From Eunapius fragilis (lineage: Eukaryota > Porifera > Demospongiae > Spongillida > Spongillidae): a stretch of 64,000 nucleotides of DNA. Of the stretch, positions 10,598 to 22,929 are shown in pieces. The stretch is from contig OY811974.1 in the NCBI GenBank assembly GCA_963681505.1, positions 7,370,167 to 7,434,166 on the forward strand, given 5' to 3'. The position numbers were made by a program, and so were the translations under genes. The notes under the pieces were generated by a model, which searched no databases, was not told the DNA's origin, and worked only from the letters and a program-made list of their open reading frames with translations. Position 1 is the first letter of the stretch; each line of letters opens with the position of its first letter.

Positions 10598-13409
10598 ATG
10601 AGAAACATTTCAATTCAATCATTGCACAGTTATGCAGAGAAGTTGAGGATGGATGTAGGTTCGAGCGAAAGGGCTAGGAAGTTATTTGAACGAGTCATAG
10701 ACATAGTAACGAGTGATATTGTGCAGGGACGGCCAAATTCTGTGCTGCATACACCGCCTCCTCACCGCGATACTCCGGTGGACCCGTGTCCTATAAGTAT
10801 GTGTATCTTGCATGGTTATAGCTTCTATAATCTATGTTTATCCATTTCTATTCTGACTCCTGTAGCTAACGGGAGGACTAGTGATTGGCGGCGAAAGGGT
10901 GTTACACAACAGTCTAGAGTTCCGTGTGGGGCGGTAGGTGGTTCTGGAGGTAACAGCGCTGCATCGGAACACACAGGCCGACGTTTTGGAGATTCTAGTT
11001 TTAATAGCGCTGAGCCTGAGTATAGCAGGCTTTTTGGGTTCAATAGCAAATCAGGTGGTAAAAGAAAACGTAGCGGTTCCACTCGTACCAAAGTATCTTG
11101 TAGCGTTGAGAAAAAAAAGTACTGGAATCACGAGTGTGTGTGCTTGGCTCGCCGCAATGACAATACAATACCTTCCCCACAAGAAAAAATGGACCTGGCT
11201 GAATTAGGTCTCGGACTAAAGCGCCTAGCATTTGATTGTAATGCTAGTCAACGGGAGATAGATAGTGTTATATATGATGCGTTTCCACAACTATCTACAC
11301 GAGGATACGAACTGCTTAGGACCGCGAGCAAAAGGAAGAATTTAGTCGTGATAAAAACGCCTCCTGATGGGATGACTGTCTTGTATTTGAGAGACCTTTT
11401 ACAGCAGTCCAAACTATTCTTACGACCAACTTTGGAAGATATCAGTTCAGGTAAATCTGAATCTGCATGCATGCGCATGCCCGTACTATGTGTGTGTATA
11501 TATATATATATAATATAATTATAATTATAATTATATACATGTATGTATTTAACACAAATACCATGCATGCATGTATGATTTATGTATACCAGCATGGTAC
11601 GAATGTGAGTCGAATATCATGCACTAGCATGCACGGGACGAAATGAATACGTCTTTAAATGTACGATTCTTTGACATGCACATATATATATGTATAGATT
11701 CTTGATTCTTCGTCTACTGAAAACAAAGGCGGTACAGATGATTTTTATCCTTCCTCGGACTCGGAAAAAGACGTCATTACAGTAGATGATACCGAGTGTG
11801 AAGAAGGATCGACATTGTCTAAGCAGTTCATGACTTGCACACAGCCTAGTACAGCTGACTCCTATCATGTCTCGTCACGCCCGTTTGACGTTTTTCTAGA
11901 AGAGGAGAAAAAGTATGGCTGTATTTATGCGCATGTGCATGCATATACGAAGTCCTAAACTGCATACATGAACGAACAATCCCAGGGCCTTTATGGTTGC
12001 TGATTCGGATGACGAATGGGAAGAGATGATTCAACAGGCGGTTGATAGAAGCTTGGCGGACGGCACAGCACCAATTCCGTAATGATATATTTTGGTATGA
12101 GCATGCATGTATGCATGCATCATTCCGTACTATGCAGACAACCAGAGACTCCAAAAGACTCTTTCGAGGATGCTTTCAAAGATTTCGTCAAAAGAGTGTT
12201 AAAATCTGATGCAGTGCAAAGAATAATTGTGCGTCGTTCAAACGTATGGGAAGATTCGCTGAAGCAGTTTACTAAACTTCAAGGTCTGTCCTACAATAAA
12301 AATATAAAGGTAACCTTTGTAGGAGAGCCTGCTGTCGATTCCGGGGGCCCACGCAGGGAATATTTTACACTGTTAATACGTGCCATTGCTACGAACAACT
12401 CATTATTTGAGGGTGATACCGATCGGAGATTGCCTAGGGTAAACGTATCAGCATTGATTAAAAAAGACTATTTCCAAATTGGAAGAATGATTGGGGCATC
12501 TTGGCTCCATGGAGGGTCATCTCCCTTTCTAGCGAATTCAGTTGTTGACTATATTATTAAAGGATTTGATGGAGTTACTATTCAGGTGTTAGAAATAGTA
12601 GATGAAAGTGTCCGAAAAATGCTTATGCAGGTACAGTATATATTTGTGCATACAAGTGCAGTGTAATGTGATTTTTCTTCTTTTGTCCAGCTTGAAAAGA
12701 CTACAGATCTTCAAGAACTACACGATATATTGGACAACCCAACAATTTCCTACCGCTTTGATCATGGAATCAGCAAGTCCTCTTCGGCTTATACCCTACA
12801 TGATAAGGTGAACCTTGTTAAAGTGTTGTGTTTGCAAAATACCATTCTCTGTCGGAAAGCTCAAATTGACCAGCTCATAGAAGGGCTGAATGAATTTGGT
12901 CTCCTAGAAATTATTAGAAAATATCCTGAAGAGGGACACAAGATGTTTTTCCAAACCAATAATACAATTCTAACTGCCGATAAACTGATAGATTTATTTA
13001 AAGTACAAATTTCACCTGCTGGTTCAAATCAAAAGGCAATTGAAGAACAAGTTATCATATGGTGGTACGACTACCTTGTTGATGTAGAAGGTAAAAACGT
13101 TCAATATGTTTTGAGGCATGAACAATAAATTCTTTTTTTTTTTCAGAAGGAAAGGTACTAGCATTGCCTAGTAGGTTACAAATAACTTTGCAACACATAC
13201 TCCAATTTATAACTGGAACTGATGTGATTCCAATGTTTGGCTTTGATATTCCTCCAACCATTCAATTCTGCCACAATCCTACCATTACTCTGCCCACAGC
13301 CAACACCTGTTCACTGACACTTACCCTTCCAACTGCTTGTAGGGATGATACTTTTGCCAGCAAGATGACTTTTGGCATTGCCAACTGCATTGGTTTTGGA
13401 ACTCTATGA
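10598..13409 (+). CDS. HECT-type E3 ubiquitin ligase with UIM, transposon-borne
   Basis: Seven exons join without any frame break: 10598-10796, 10866-11450, 11729-11912, 11986-12078, 12138-12630, 12691-13090 and 13147-13409, giving 738 residues. Introns are 59-278 nt with GT-AG ends. Residues about 150-265 form a module (WNHECVCLA... to ELLRTASKRKNLVVIKTPPDG) common to the large G2E3-like HECT families of invertebrates and fish. Residues about 331-346 (DDEWEEMIQQAVDRSL) match a ubiquitin-interacting motif. HECT follows: KVTFVGEPAVDSGGPRREYF begins the N-lobe and LPTANTCSLTLTLP holds the catalytic Cys at residue 706 (codon 13308-13310), so the thioester site is intact. Predicted to transfer ubiquitin to unknown targets. 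It lies inside the TIR-bounded transposon, divergent from the integrase. The exon 3 acceptor (11728/11729) was picked because it preserves phase; exon 1 start is the first ATG after the hairpin. Confidence 0.88.
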
Positions 13410-14146
13410 CATCTCTAGCAAGATGGCTTCGGCATATTGGTTTTGAGTCGATGGCTGTAGTTAAAAAGTTTTGCTCAGTTCACCAAGTTTTGTCATTTTT
13501 TTCATTTTTTATTGCCATTTGCTGCCATTTCTCATGCTCAATGTTATTGTGACTTCATTTGTGATGAATTTTAATGTCAGTCTGAATGGGGCAATATTGT
13601 CTTTACAGTGAGAAACATGCCCATATTGGTACTGCTCTGACCCAGGAATCATTGCATAATATTGTGCGCTACCAATTAAGTACCTCCTGCTATATTCATG
13701 CTCCCTCAGGACTGCCTGCAGTTTTGTAAGCACTGGTACCAGTGTAAAATTCGTAACCAACTAGGTTGGGCAGGAGGCAGGTACCTAACGTTCACTACAA
13801 GAAGCTTTCCTCATCCCAGGTCTCATCTGCAGGCCTCGAGTGATTTGATTATCTGGATTAGTTAATGGCCATCTCTTGCCATTCACACTCATACAGCAGA
13901 TAGAATAATTCAACATATGATTGACCAGAACATCAGGCTAGGAGTAACATTTATTCTTACTGTGATTGAACTGATATGAGTGAGAGAGTGGAAGAGGGAA
14001 GGAGAACATGCACTTACACACATACACCAACACTAGCCAGGTTCTGATGACTTCACACTGATCCTATGGGAATGGGAACCAGAGAAAAGCAAGACTTCAG
14101 TAGCCAGGATGACGGGTACTGCGACCATATACAACCTGTTCAAGTT

Positions 14147-14187
<41 letters not shown>

Positions 14188-14640
14188 AGGTCACCCATTG
14201 CTTTCAGCTCACAGGTCGTACATAAGGTGATGTATTCATACCACATGTAACACTCAGCCAGGCAATAGCAATGAGAAGACAGTTACGTACATCAAATGAC
14301 ACCTTCTATACCAATACTAAATAAAGGAATGTTCGAGATCAGTTCAGCACATGGACACACACAAAACATGCATGTACGGACACAGAATTTTCAATACTCA
14401 GTAACTAGTGTACTCACCCACCCATGACCAGCTAGGAGGCATGGTTTCATTGGCAAACATTGATAGTGTGTGTTTGGACATGTGGCCCACTATGTATAGT
14501 ACATGTTAGGAGAGCTAATTGACTGGCTTAATAGATGTTGGGATTGCCATGTACCAGTTTGGTAACAGTGTTAATGAGTTTGGAGTGGTGAGGAGACAGC
14601 TTCTAGCATCATAATGAGGTGAGCTCGCAGCAAGGAAATC
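13410..14640. other. spacer 3' of HECT gene
   Basis: No coding signal recognised. An (AC)n run lies at 14151-14186. An open minus-strand stretch at 13509-13760 has no recognisable domain. Confidence 0.4.
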
Positions 14641-14649
14641 ACTGGACCC

Positions 14650-15550
14650 ATTGTAGTGAGCACTACAGTTCTTCATTCAGTTAATTGCAGAGAGCATCCT
14701 TCGCATATGATACACCTTGAATGAAGTCCACGCAGGCCAAGTCTCCTATAGTAATAACATATGACTTCTATTAGATTGGAGTTGTTGCGTGACATAGTGT
14801 TTGATGTGGTAAATGCCCTCGGTGACCCTTTCTATGTGGACCATCCTGCAGAAGCACACCAGGGTAACTGTTAACTGGGGATCAACTGCAGCAATATCTA
14901 AACCAGACAGTAACTTCCTGGTCTTGGCACACTTCCCAGCGATAAACATGGTGGAGCAGTGTAATTAACCCCCAATGCCAAGAATGCCCAGGTTAGGCAG
15001 GTGAAACCAACTCACATCAGGTGCATGGGAATGAGGTGTTGCCCTTCTTGCTGAATGGCTCACACTTGGCCAGGTTCACATGTAGGCCCCTGTGCAGGGC
15101 CTAACTCCTCCATTTGGTGCAAGGCACGGTGTATAGCTGAGTGGGTACTACCCAAGGCTCCATATAGCTTGAAGGATTTCAACACGATCATCATCTGCAT
15201 CCTGGCTGGATACCAACTTCTGGAGAACTAATGCAAGCAGTAATGGTCCTAAAGGGTCACCTTGCTGCACTCCAGGCTCAGAGCTGATCCGCCAAGAGGG
15301 TGCCATAGTACCAAGTCACTAAGGTAGCAACTCAGGGGAATATGTACCATACTCATCAAGGACTGCTTGCTTGGAGATATATTAAAGGCGCTCCTCACGT
15401 CCACCTTAAGCACAATGTCCTCATCCATCCAGTGCTCCTCAATGCATCCTTGAGAGCATGGACCATCTTCTCTGCCACTCCATGACAGGCTCCGGGGTGA
15501 AAAGGGCAGAGTGGGCAACTGGAGCTACTGGTGTTTGACAGCAGGGGTGT
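14650..15550 (-). pseudogene. non-LTR retrotransposon RT remnant
   Basis: Minus-strand translation in shifting frames shows reverse-transcriptase-like strings: DIVLKVDVRSAFN (the usual VDVSNAFN motif), an L-x-S-D-L-V-L-W-H segment, and LLALVLQKLVSSQDADDD near 15180-15245 (Q-G-D-P-L-G-P-L-L-context and the D-D box region). Several frameshifts and stops interrupt it, e.g. around 15240 and between 15060 and 14900, so it is dead. It sits between the HECT gene and the right TIR and is either a nested insertion or old transposon cargo. Confidence 0.55.
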
Positions 15551-15559
15551 TTGGACTGC

Positions 15560-16305
15560 AACAGCAGCCATGTGGTCTCATTGTTTGGGGCAATACCACT
15601 GCACTGCATGCAATTAATTAAACCTTAGTGTCCTAGAAATTAATCTGTTAACATTCATTTGTTAATTTGCTCTGTTATACATGTGTATGCGTGTAACTAA
15701 ATAACAGGTAGGTATGCACATAGAACTAACTCGTTAATAAATACTTCATGAGTGCCCCAAATGTCCTAACATGATTGTGAGTTATATACGTATCTCAGTT
15801 ATTTTATCTCGTTTGATCTATCATCCAGGGCCTGCCAAGAGCCATCCCAGGCCCGGGGAGAAAAAATTTTTCCTTATATATTTTACGGTCTGCCAGGAGG
15901 ATTGCAGCTAAAATCTATCATTCACAGCGACGAAAGTGGCGATCTTTGGATGTACGCTGCGACACGATTGCAGCGGTCATGCAACATTCTCAGCGATCGC
16001 TGGATGAATTGAGCGACGAGTCATCGATACGATCAACCCTCGATCGTATCACCGATGACAGCTAAACGATTGATATCAACGGATGATCGCAGCGCCTACG
16101 GAGGTGGGGTGCGGGGGGGGGGGGGGGGGGGGGGGGGGGGAATTGCCCGGACCATCAGAGCCACGGCCGACAAGCCTGTAGGCAACGCCCTCCGGGTCGG
16201 TAATAAATGGTTTCTACATACATAATTTTTGGGGTGCCCAGACCATGGCATGCCCACATCGTCACAAACCGTCTCAAAACGTCCAACTTTGGAAGGTTTG
16301 TGACG
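15560..16305. other. spacer with 28-base poly-G
   Basis: Unique sequence with several GATCG-rich strings (15930-16090), then an uninterrupted G28 at 16113-16140, then about 165 bp leading into the right subterminal array. No gene recognised. Confidence 0.5.
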
Positions 16306-16848
16306 TTTATAATAAATAACCATCATGAAAAAATAACCATCACGGAAAGTTTTTCACACTTAAAAAAATAACCATAATGAAAAAATAACCATCAAGAATT
16401 TTCAGCGAAGTACATTTGGACAAAGTTAACCATCACGAAAAGTTTTTCACACTTGAAAAGAATAATCATCATGAAAAAAAAACCATCGTGAGTTCTGCGA
16501 CGTACGTTAGGAAGGAATTAACCATCACGTAAAGATTTCACACTTGAAAAAAAATAACCATCATGAGTTCTGCGAGATGGGTTAGGAAAAATTAACCATC
16601 GCGAAAACAGATATGGAGTTATTTCCATTGTCGGATATTTGGATAAACTAAAGTTCGCATGAAAAATTTAACCATCACGAGTTCTGCGAGGTACGTTACA
16701 AAAAAATTAACCATCACGAAAAGTTTATCTCACTTGAAAAAAAGAACCATCAAGAAAAAAATAGCCATCATGAGTTCTGCGTGATACGTAAGGAAAAAAT
16801 TAACCATCGCAAAAATTTTCTCATTTTTGGCACGGATTCCACACCATA
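16306..16848 (-). repeat. right TIR and subterminal repeat array
   Basis: Inverted counterpart of 1667-2215, made of AACCATCA-containing units with GAGTTCTGCGA blocks and ending in the 32-bp TIR. Copy number and unit order differ slightly from the left side, so the two ends have drifted in the array while the terminal 32 bases stayed identical. Confidence 0.9.
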
Positions 16849-16854
16849 CTCTTC
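16849..16854. repeat. right target-site duplication CTCTTC
   Basis: Identical to 1661-1666. The two copies sit exactly at the outer edges of the 32-bp inverted repeat. Confidence 0.85.
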
Positions 16855-18309
16855 TGTTTTTGCAGTGTATCTTGCACCAGACGCATACAAATGTCCAATG
16901 GAGAATCATATGTGGTCATTGTGGTCTTTCAAAGGGAACTATTAAGTTACGACAGCCCTGGCGAATACCATATTTGTACATCGGGTTTGTAACTAAAACA
17001 GCCCTTAAAAAATCGAATGCCAAATACTTGAATCATCCATGCAGGAAGCGGTTCATATACTTCGAGCTGGTCACTGTCTGGCAGGGCCATGTGGCTACCG
17101 TACGATGTAGTAGCATCTTGGTTCAACCGATGACTGTTACTTAAGCTCGTCCGGGACATTTTAATTAACCCTTGACTTGTACTAAGGCACGCTAGCTGTA
17201 GCTGGTAGGGCCGATGTAGTCATGTCCCCATACCCACATGACCTAACCTAGATTACAGTTTACGTGTACCTGCAGCTTCTAATTGGGAATACAAACAGGC
17301 CCTCACAAAAAAAAACAGCACTGCCGTAGGTTTTTAGATAGCAATCCTCGATTGTCAGAGCACTGATGTGTGCAAAGTTCGACCGCCCTTACAACTGTGC
17401 TGATAATTTATCTATGGCGAGTATCCTAAAATCCTAATCTTCGACGCAAGCATTTTTAGTCTCAATTAAACCCTGCGGCGATTTTACGGTATGGTCGTGA
17501 TCGTGAGTTCTCAGGTATTAAATGTATTGGTGTGTGCTGTTAGGTTTCCAGTGGAGGTCCAATGGAGCACGGCTACTGTGAGCTGATGGAGGTGATGTCA
17601 TCAATGTGTAGTATGTTCCGATAGATCTAAGAATGACATTATAGACGTGAAGCAGAATATGCACTCATTCCACTTTTTGCTTGTATGTTTACTTATGCAT
17701 GTGGAGATACGTGTGTATATGTGTACGTGTATTACATATCTGTGTTTATGCTTAAAGGCCATCTTGGGAGGTCCTATAGCTGCTGATGAACACATTTCTT
17801 CATAAATTTCACGAGCAAGCACCTTATTCAAGTGACCATTGGGTATGCGCAGGTAAGTTTTGGAGACATATTGGTGTCACAAATTATGTTGCAGCATTGA
17901 GATAGTCACTTTGCTATCCGGCGAAGAGTCTTTCCCACCCTGTTCCGGGTAAACATGGGGGGGGGGGGGGGGGGGGGGGGGGGCAATGGAAAGTTCAATG
18001 GATGATACAGCGTGAAGTTACTTTGAGCAATCCTACGATGAGAAAGGAAACTGTTCTCATAGTGTGGTTTTACACGAAGAGGGATTTTAGATTCTTCAGT
18101 CATCAGTGTAACAAAAGCCCAACAGTATCGGATGTATCAACACGAACTCCGACTTCATCCAAAAACTCAACCGGATGTTATTAGAAACGGTTGATCGCAT
18201 CGAATACACACATTATGCAGTAATCAGCCCCATCCCACACCATATGTTCCAGAGCAGGGAAAAGAACCAGCTGAGGACCCTCCAAGAAAAAAAGGCAAGA
18301 TTAATATTC
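16855..18309. other. right flank of the transposon, no gene recognised
   Basis: Short ORFs only. An uninterrupted G27 lies at 17957-17983. Confidence 0.4.
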
Positions 18310-18740
18310 TGCAAAAAATGGTCAAACTCTTTGGGTGCCACACATTGCGTGCATGGCCATTTATAAGCTCACAACCTATAACAATACATCACAGAGCCAT
18401 GATATGTAGTACACGGTGTATCAGCTAGGCTAGGGGAGAGACGTGGTCGAGTTAAAGACACATGCAGGCTGGAACACATGTAACCCTTCCTTATTGTTGG
18501 GATTTAATTTGCGTTCCGCAGGCACATATATTTTAAGAACGCCCACCATTTTTCATTTCATCTTCATGGCTGGCACACACACACCCACGAACCAACACAT
18601 ACACACGTCTCATGTCACGCCTATACACACTCTTTCCACCATAAGACACTATTCTTTTCCCTTTGCTGTACACCCTGTACATTGCTTTGTTGTGTGCTAC
18701 ATGGATTCACTCATAAGCTTTGAACTTTTTTTCTATGTCT
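18310..18740 (+). repeat. dispersed repeat, related to foldback element body
   Basis: Starts near GGTCAAACTCTTTGGGTGCC and includes GGCGTTC..CACCATTTTTCATTTCATC and a CA-rich stretch. It matches 26060-26470 in inverted orientation and, in its first part, 22890-22920 plus 23380-23520. It marks another copy or fragment of the repeat family that builds the composite element at 22251-27128. Confidence 0.8.
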
Positions 18741-19549
18741 TTCGGTTACTGTGCTTGACTATACAACCTTCTTCTCAACTATCAGGAACTACGATAGTAG
18801 TTCCTATATTGGAATTGACCCGGGTCGTGAATATCATTAAAAAAATCGCTTCCCGCGTATAACTCGCGTACCGTGAAACGGATACTATCCCGTATACATT
18901 GGGGGAGAAGCGTGCTCTTTCACAACACAATTGCACCTGTTCACCATCCCTCCTCCCCTCCCGCCACCCTTCTCCGGTGACTACCTCCATCTTGTCCTCA
19001 GTGTTGCTCTTTGTTGCTATCGAACCAAAAGGCAAAGACGGTCATTTTAATGCTTCATTCCAGTCCTCAAACTGTTTGCTTTAAGAGAACAAAAAAGTTC
19101 GTGTTTTACCTCGTCCCAGACCAAATCTTCGTCGTCGTCGTCGTCGTCGTCTTCTTCTTCTCGGGTGAGTATAATGGTTTTAAAGAACGCAAATTATAGC
19201 AATCGCTTTAGAAACTCCTGGAAGGACATCTTCATGTATCAGATATATGAATAAAGCATGAAACGGACATACGTAATCATTACGTAATACCTAGTGTTAC
19301 AAAGAAGCGTTTCCATGGTGACATTTACGTATATTTAAAATTGTGCAAACAAAAGAAGAGAGCAGACGACGTGTTAGAATTCTCCCGCGTTCCTTACGGT
19401 GATCCCAAACAAAAGCGGGCGTCTGCTCGTGACGATAATTGAACCGGGGGGGGGGGGGGGGGGTACTTGCCGGTAGTAATAATCGTAATGAAAAAAAAAC
19501 AAGTAACCCACCAACATTCTCTAACGAGAAAGTTGGTGGGATGAATTGG
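18741..19549. other. no gene recognised; (CGT)n and G18 tracts
   Basis: Contains a short GTC/CGT triplet run at about 19128-19152 and a G18 tract at 19446-19463. ORFs show no domain. Confidence 0.4.
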
Positions 19550-19719
19550 AGGCAAAGGTGGTGTAAAAAGGAGGGAGACAAGGTTTTGAGAAAAGGGTAA
19601 ATGAGACAAAAATCCTATATTTAGCACTTCATTTCTGTTACATTTACACGTGCTAAATATAGGATTTTTGTCTCGTTACCCTTTTCTCAAAACCTTGTCT
19701 CCCTTTTTACACCACCTTC

Positions 19720-19720
<1 letters not shown>
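19550..19720. repeat. imperfect 170-bp palindrome (hairpin MITE)
   Basis: The arm 19553-19625 (GGTGGTGTAAAAAGGAGGGA start) is repeated in inverted orientation at 19652-19718, with a loop of about 25 nt. It abuts a (GT)n run at 19719-19770. Confidence 0.9.
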
Positions 19721-19772
<52 letters not shown>

Positions 19773-21284
19773 CATGTGTGTATGAGTGCACGTGCATGAT
19801 GAATATGTCTAAAAGTGCAAAAGGCAACAAGCGACCTGTCGGTAATTGGTAATAAATTCGCCAGAGCAAAGAATCACAAATGTACACAAACAATAAACAT
19901 GTGACTGCAGTAGCAAGTGTAATGATGACGTAAACGGTCGCGCATCCCCAGACATGGAGAGTTGTTGTCCTTTGACCCCTCCATCATGTGAAACTATGTA
20001 GTCGTGCTTGTGATTGTACTGAACTCTGCTACTATTAAACTTAGCAAGAGACAACAATGAAATTATAATTCGAACACGAATTTACAAAGCTGAGGCCAGT
20101 TAGTTGTGTGTGCATGTGTGTGTTTGATGGATGACTGCCAAAACCATTTTTATGTGTGCGTTTGTGAATGAAGCATGACTCCTGTGTGTGTACATGAATC
20201 CACTGGCGAAACCGGGGGTAAAAATTAAATGTATTTACAGCCTAAGCAGCTGCAGGTCTATGCATGCTGCTGTTTATGTACAAACGCGAGGGAAGGCCGA
20301 TCGCTCACCGTATCAACATTAATAATCATGGCCACGCCAATGCCTAATTCGTCATCTGAACATATAGAAATCGCCATTTTGAAACTGACGGTGACGTCTA
20401 ATTTCGTTATTGGTTACTCAATATGGGCGCCGGTAATTAACGCCCACGCAAAATCATAATAGATAGTCTAAACACTATCTATGGCAGAATCAATTTCGAT
20501 TTTTAGCCTATCTATGATTTTATGGACGCCCTTGAAGACAACGTGATCTAAGCCTTTTGTCCAGCGATCTATCGTTAGAGGAACTTTCATGGAGAGTGTG
20601 TGTGTGTTTGTGTATCCGTGCGTGTGAGCGCACACCTGTGTAAGTATGCGTGTGTGACTGTGTGTGCATGATTGTATGTAATTCACCAATCACATTCCAT
20701 GCAGTATGAGAGGGCTGTAAATAGAATTTTGTCGTTGCAATAATTTAAAAATAATGAAACACGTTGCAGACAAAATGGACGCAAGTCATGAAATAGGCCT
20801 CCTGTCAGAACAGCGATGTGCGGAAGACGGATGAGGTATTTATAATGTAATGATGCCATATTCATTTTTATTTAGTCATTCTGCAATTAGAGTTGGCAAA
20901 TACTAGTTCACCGAATAGGTCTACGGTAACTTTTTAGTGGTACAACTAATAACTATACTAGTACGATAGTATGTACGCCAAACACTGGCGGAAAAAGGGG
21001 GGAGGGTTGCAACCCACCTTTCATATAAGGTACCTCCCCTTCTTCCCCCACACCCCCGCATTTCGTATCTTGCCTGAAGCGTACGGTACCTATGCCTTTA
21101 GGCTTAGTATCGAATGAGGGGGGTAGCGCTAGATAATTGTTCGATAATCGAATATTAGTAGCGATAGATAATTATCGACTTAGGTAAATATCGGTTTTGG
21201 TTACGTTGCCTTGGCAACTTGCCTCGCGTGGTTCAGCTGTTCGGGTTCCTGCTAGTTGCTAATCTTGTTATTTGTGATGAGTGA
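19721..21284. other. no gene recognised; (GT)n and scattered GT/CA-rich stretches
   Basis: (GT)n at 19719-19770 and GT-rich 20590-20670. A GGCGGAAAAAGGGGGGAGGG-type string near 20990-21010 resembles the poly-G ends of other repeats in the window. Confidence 0.4.
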
Positions 21285-21645
21285 TTGTGCCGATTTCTTA
21301 AGGTCAAAGAAATGATTTCTGCACGCGCAGAAACCACTTTTCAACATGCACCTATGGCAGCAGAAATTGTTCATGGCAACCAGGAACCAGCAAAGAAAAA
21401 GCAGAAGAGCAGCATTTTGGAGCACAGAAGAGTGGCTTCTAGAGCACCAATTCCACCATTCATGGAAAATCTTGATGAAGAACTGCAAAGGTATGGGGCA
21501 GAAACACAGGCCGATTTAGTCACATGTCATTGCAGTGGTGGAAGGCGCGTGCTTCTAAGTTTTTTTCCCGCTACTGAGACAGGTGGCAATGGACCTGCCA
21601 GCTCTGCTTCAAGTGAAAGAGTCTTCTCAAAGTTGGCACATATAT
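21285..21645 (+). pseudogene. hAT transposase C-terminal fragment
   Basis: The open frame ends in GPASSASSERVFSKLAHI, which matches the hAT dimerisation signature (P-x-S-S-A-x-S-E-R-x-F-S). The upstream part has no DDE core and the frame ends in the TA repeat where a MITE has inserted. A remnant of a hAT transposase; too short to act. Confidence 0.65.
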
Positions 21646-21654
21646 ATATATATA

Positions 21655-22236
21655 CAGGGGTGGATATAAGGTTTCAGAAATGGCCTGACATAATGTCAGA
21701 CCATATTGGGAGTTGGTCGGACATGGTCTGACATTGCTAATTATAAATATATCCTTTTAAATACATTATCATAAACTCCAGTATGGTGTAAATAAAATAA
21801 TCATTCTGCACAATACACTGCAACACAATTCATCACATCTGATCTTCAGACTGACACAAATGATGCCTGCCTTTTGGACCGCTTCGTGGCCATTTTGAAC
21901 AAACGATTAATAATTCCTATTTGCGTGCATTAATTGGTTTGGAACATTTCCCGTAGATGTAACTATGCATTTTACGATCGTTGGCTTTATAGATGTACAC
22001 GCAGTACTGTAGCGCTACGTAGCAAACTAGGTAACTATGAATTTAATACCGCTTCATGTGGTCTATGTCTATACAAACGATTTTCAGTGGTTATGTTTGT
22101 ACAAACAATCAATTCCACACTTGTGAATTACATTAAAAAACGATCGGCACTTTTGTCCGACAATGTAAAGTTTGGGCTGACATTGTACAGTTTTGGTCGG
22201 ATTTTGTCCGATGTCTGACCACTATATCCACCCCTG
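21655..22236. mobile_element. 582-bp hAT-type MITE
   Basis: Ends are CAGGGGTGGATATA (21655) and its reverse complement (ending 22236); CAGGG ends are typical of hAT. It sits in a TA tract, so an 8-bp duplication of the form TATATATA fits but cannot be proved. Inside is AT-rich sequence with no transposase; TGTCCGA/TCGGACA motifs recur near both ends. Confidence 0.8.
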
Positions 22237-22929
22237 ATATATATATATATGGGACAGGGTCTGAGAAAATGTCGTATCGCTATATAAATATAAAGTTATA
22301 AAAATGATTTTCTTTGAAATCGCTACATCTCCCGAACCGTAAATGCTATTGACTTCCTATTTTCAACACTTCATACTACATCATTTCTCTCTGGTAAAAT
22401 AAATTTTGGGCTCTTGCATTAGCTTCGTGCCAATGTTGCAACGTCCGATACCCCTTGGGGTTCAAACTGGCCATATCTTTCGGCAGGACATCTCAATTAA
22501 CTTCAAATTTGGTTTATATGCAGAGGGATCCTGTACCTATCGATTTGTCCTGTTCGTTAATTTTTACTTGATCCGTTACGGAGATACAGCTGTGCAAAGT
22601 AATTGCACATTTCTCGTTCATTTCGCGCCATTAACCTACTACAACCTGGTTCCCGCTACTCCGAGCACATGAATATACAATAACCTCCCGTGCCCATGCC
22701 ACTACATGTACAACTGAAGTACCACCGTTAATTTGTTCTTACAAACGTCAGTGGTTCTCTTCTATAACGAACAAGATTCGTTAAGCGATCAAAATGTGTG
22801 GGATTCAGCTACCATCACCATACAAAACACGGTACGTACTACCAGTACCGATACGCGCGCACAACAATATGTGTCTCTGTCGATTCGGTCATACTCTTTG
22901 GGTGCCACTCATTGGGCTATTCCATAAAA

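Larger units (their letters stand above)
1667..16848. mobile_element. 15.2 kb integrase + HECT DNA transposon (IS3EU-like)
   Basis: Seen: the left end (1667) begins TATGGTGTGGAATCCGTGCC and the right end (16848), read in reverse complement, begins with the same 32 bases. Similarity continues inward for about 540 bp of inverted, internally repeated sequence. The 6-bp CTCTTC lies immediately outside both ends (1661-1666 and 16849-16854), as expected for a target duplication. Inside are a DDE integrase gene on the minus strand and an intact HECT E3 ligase gene on the plus strand, diverging from the middle. From memory of the Repbase scheme, 6-bp duplications, TA-starting ends and an IS3-type integrase fit the IS3EU superfamily. 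Insertions: a tyrosine-recombinase retroelement fossil (about 1.8 kb), a non-LTR RT remnant and microsatellites. Exact TIRs and an undamaged HECT frame suggest a recent insertion. Alternative: two separate termini bracketing host genes, which the matching duplication argues against. Confidence 0.85.
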
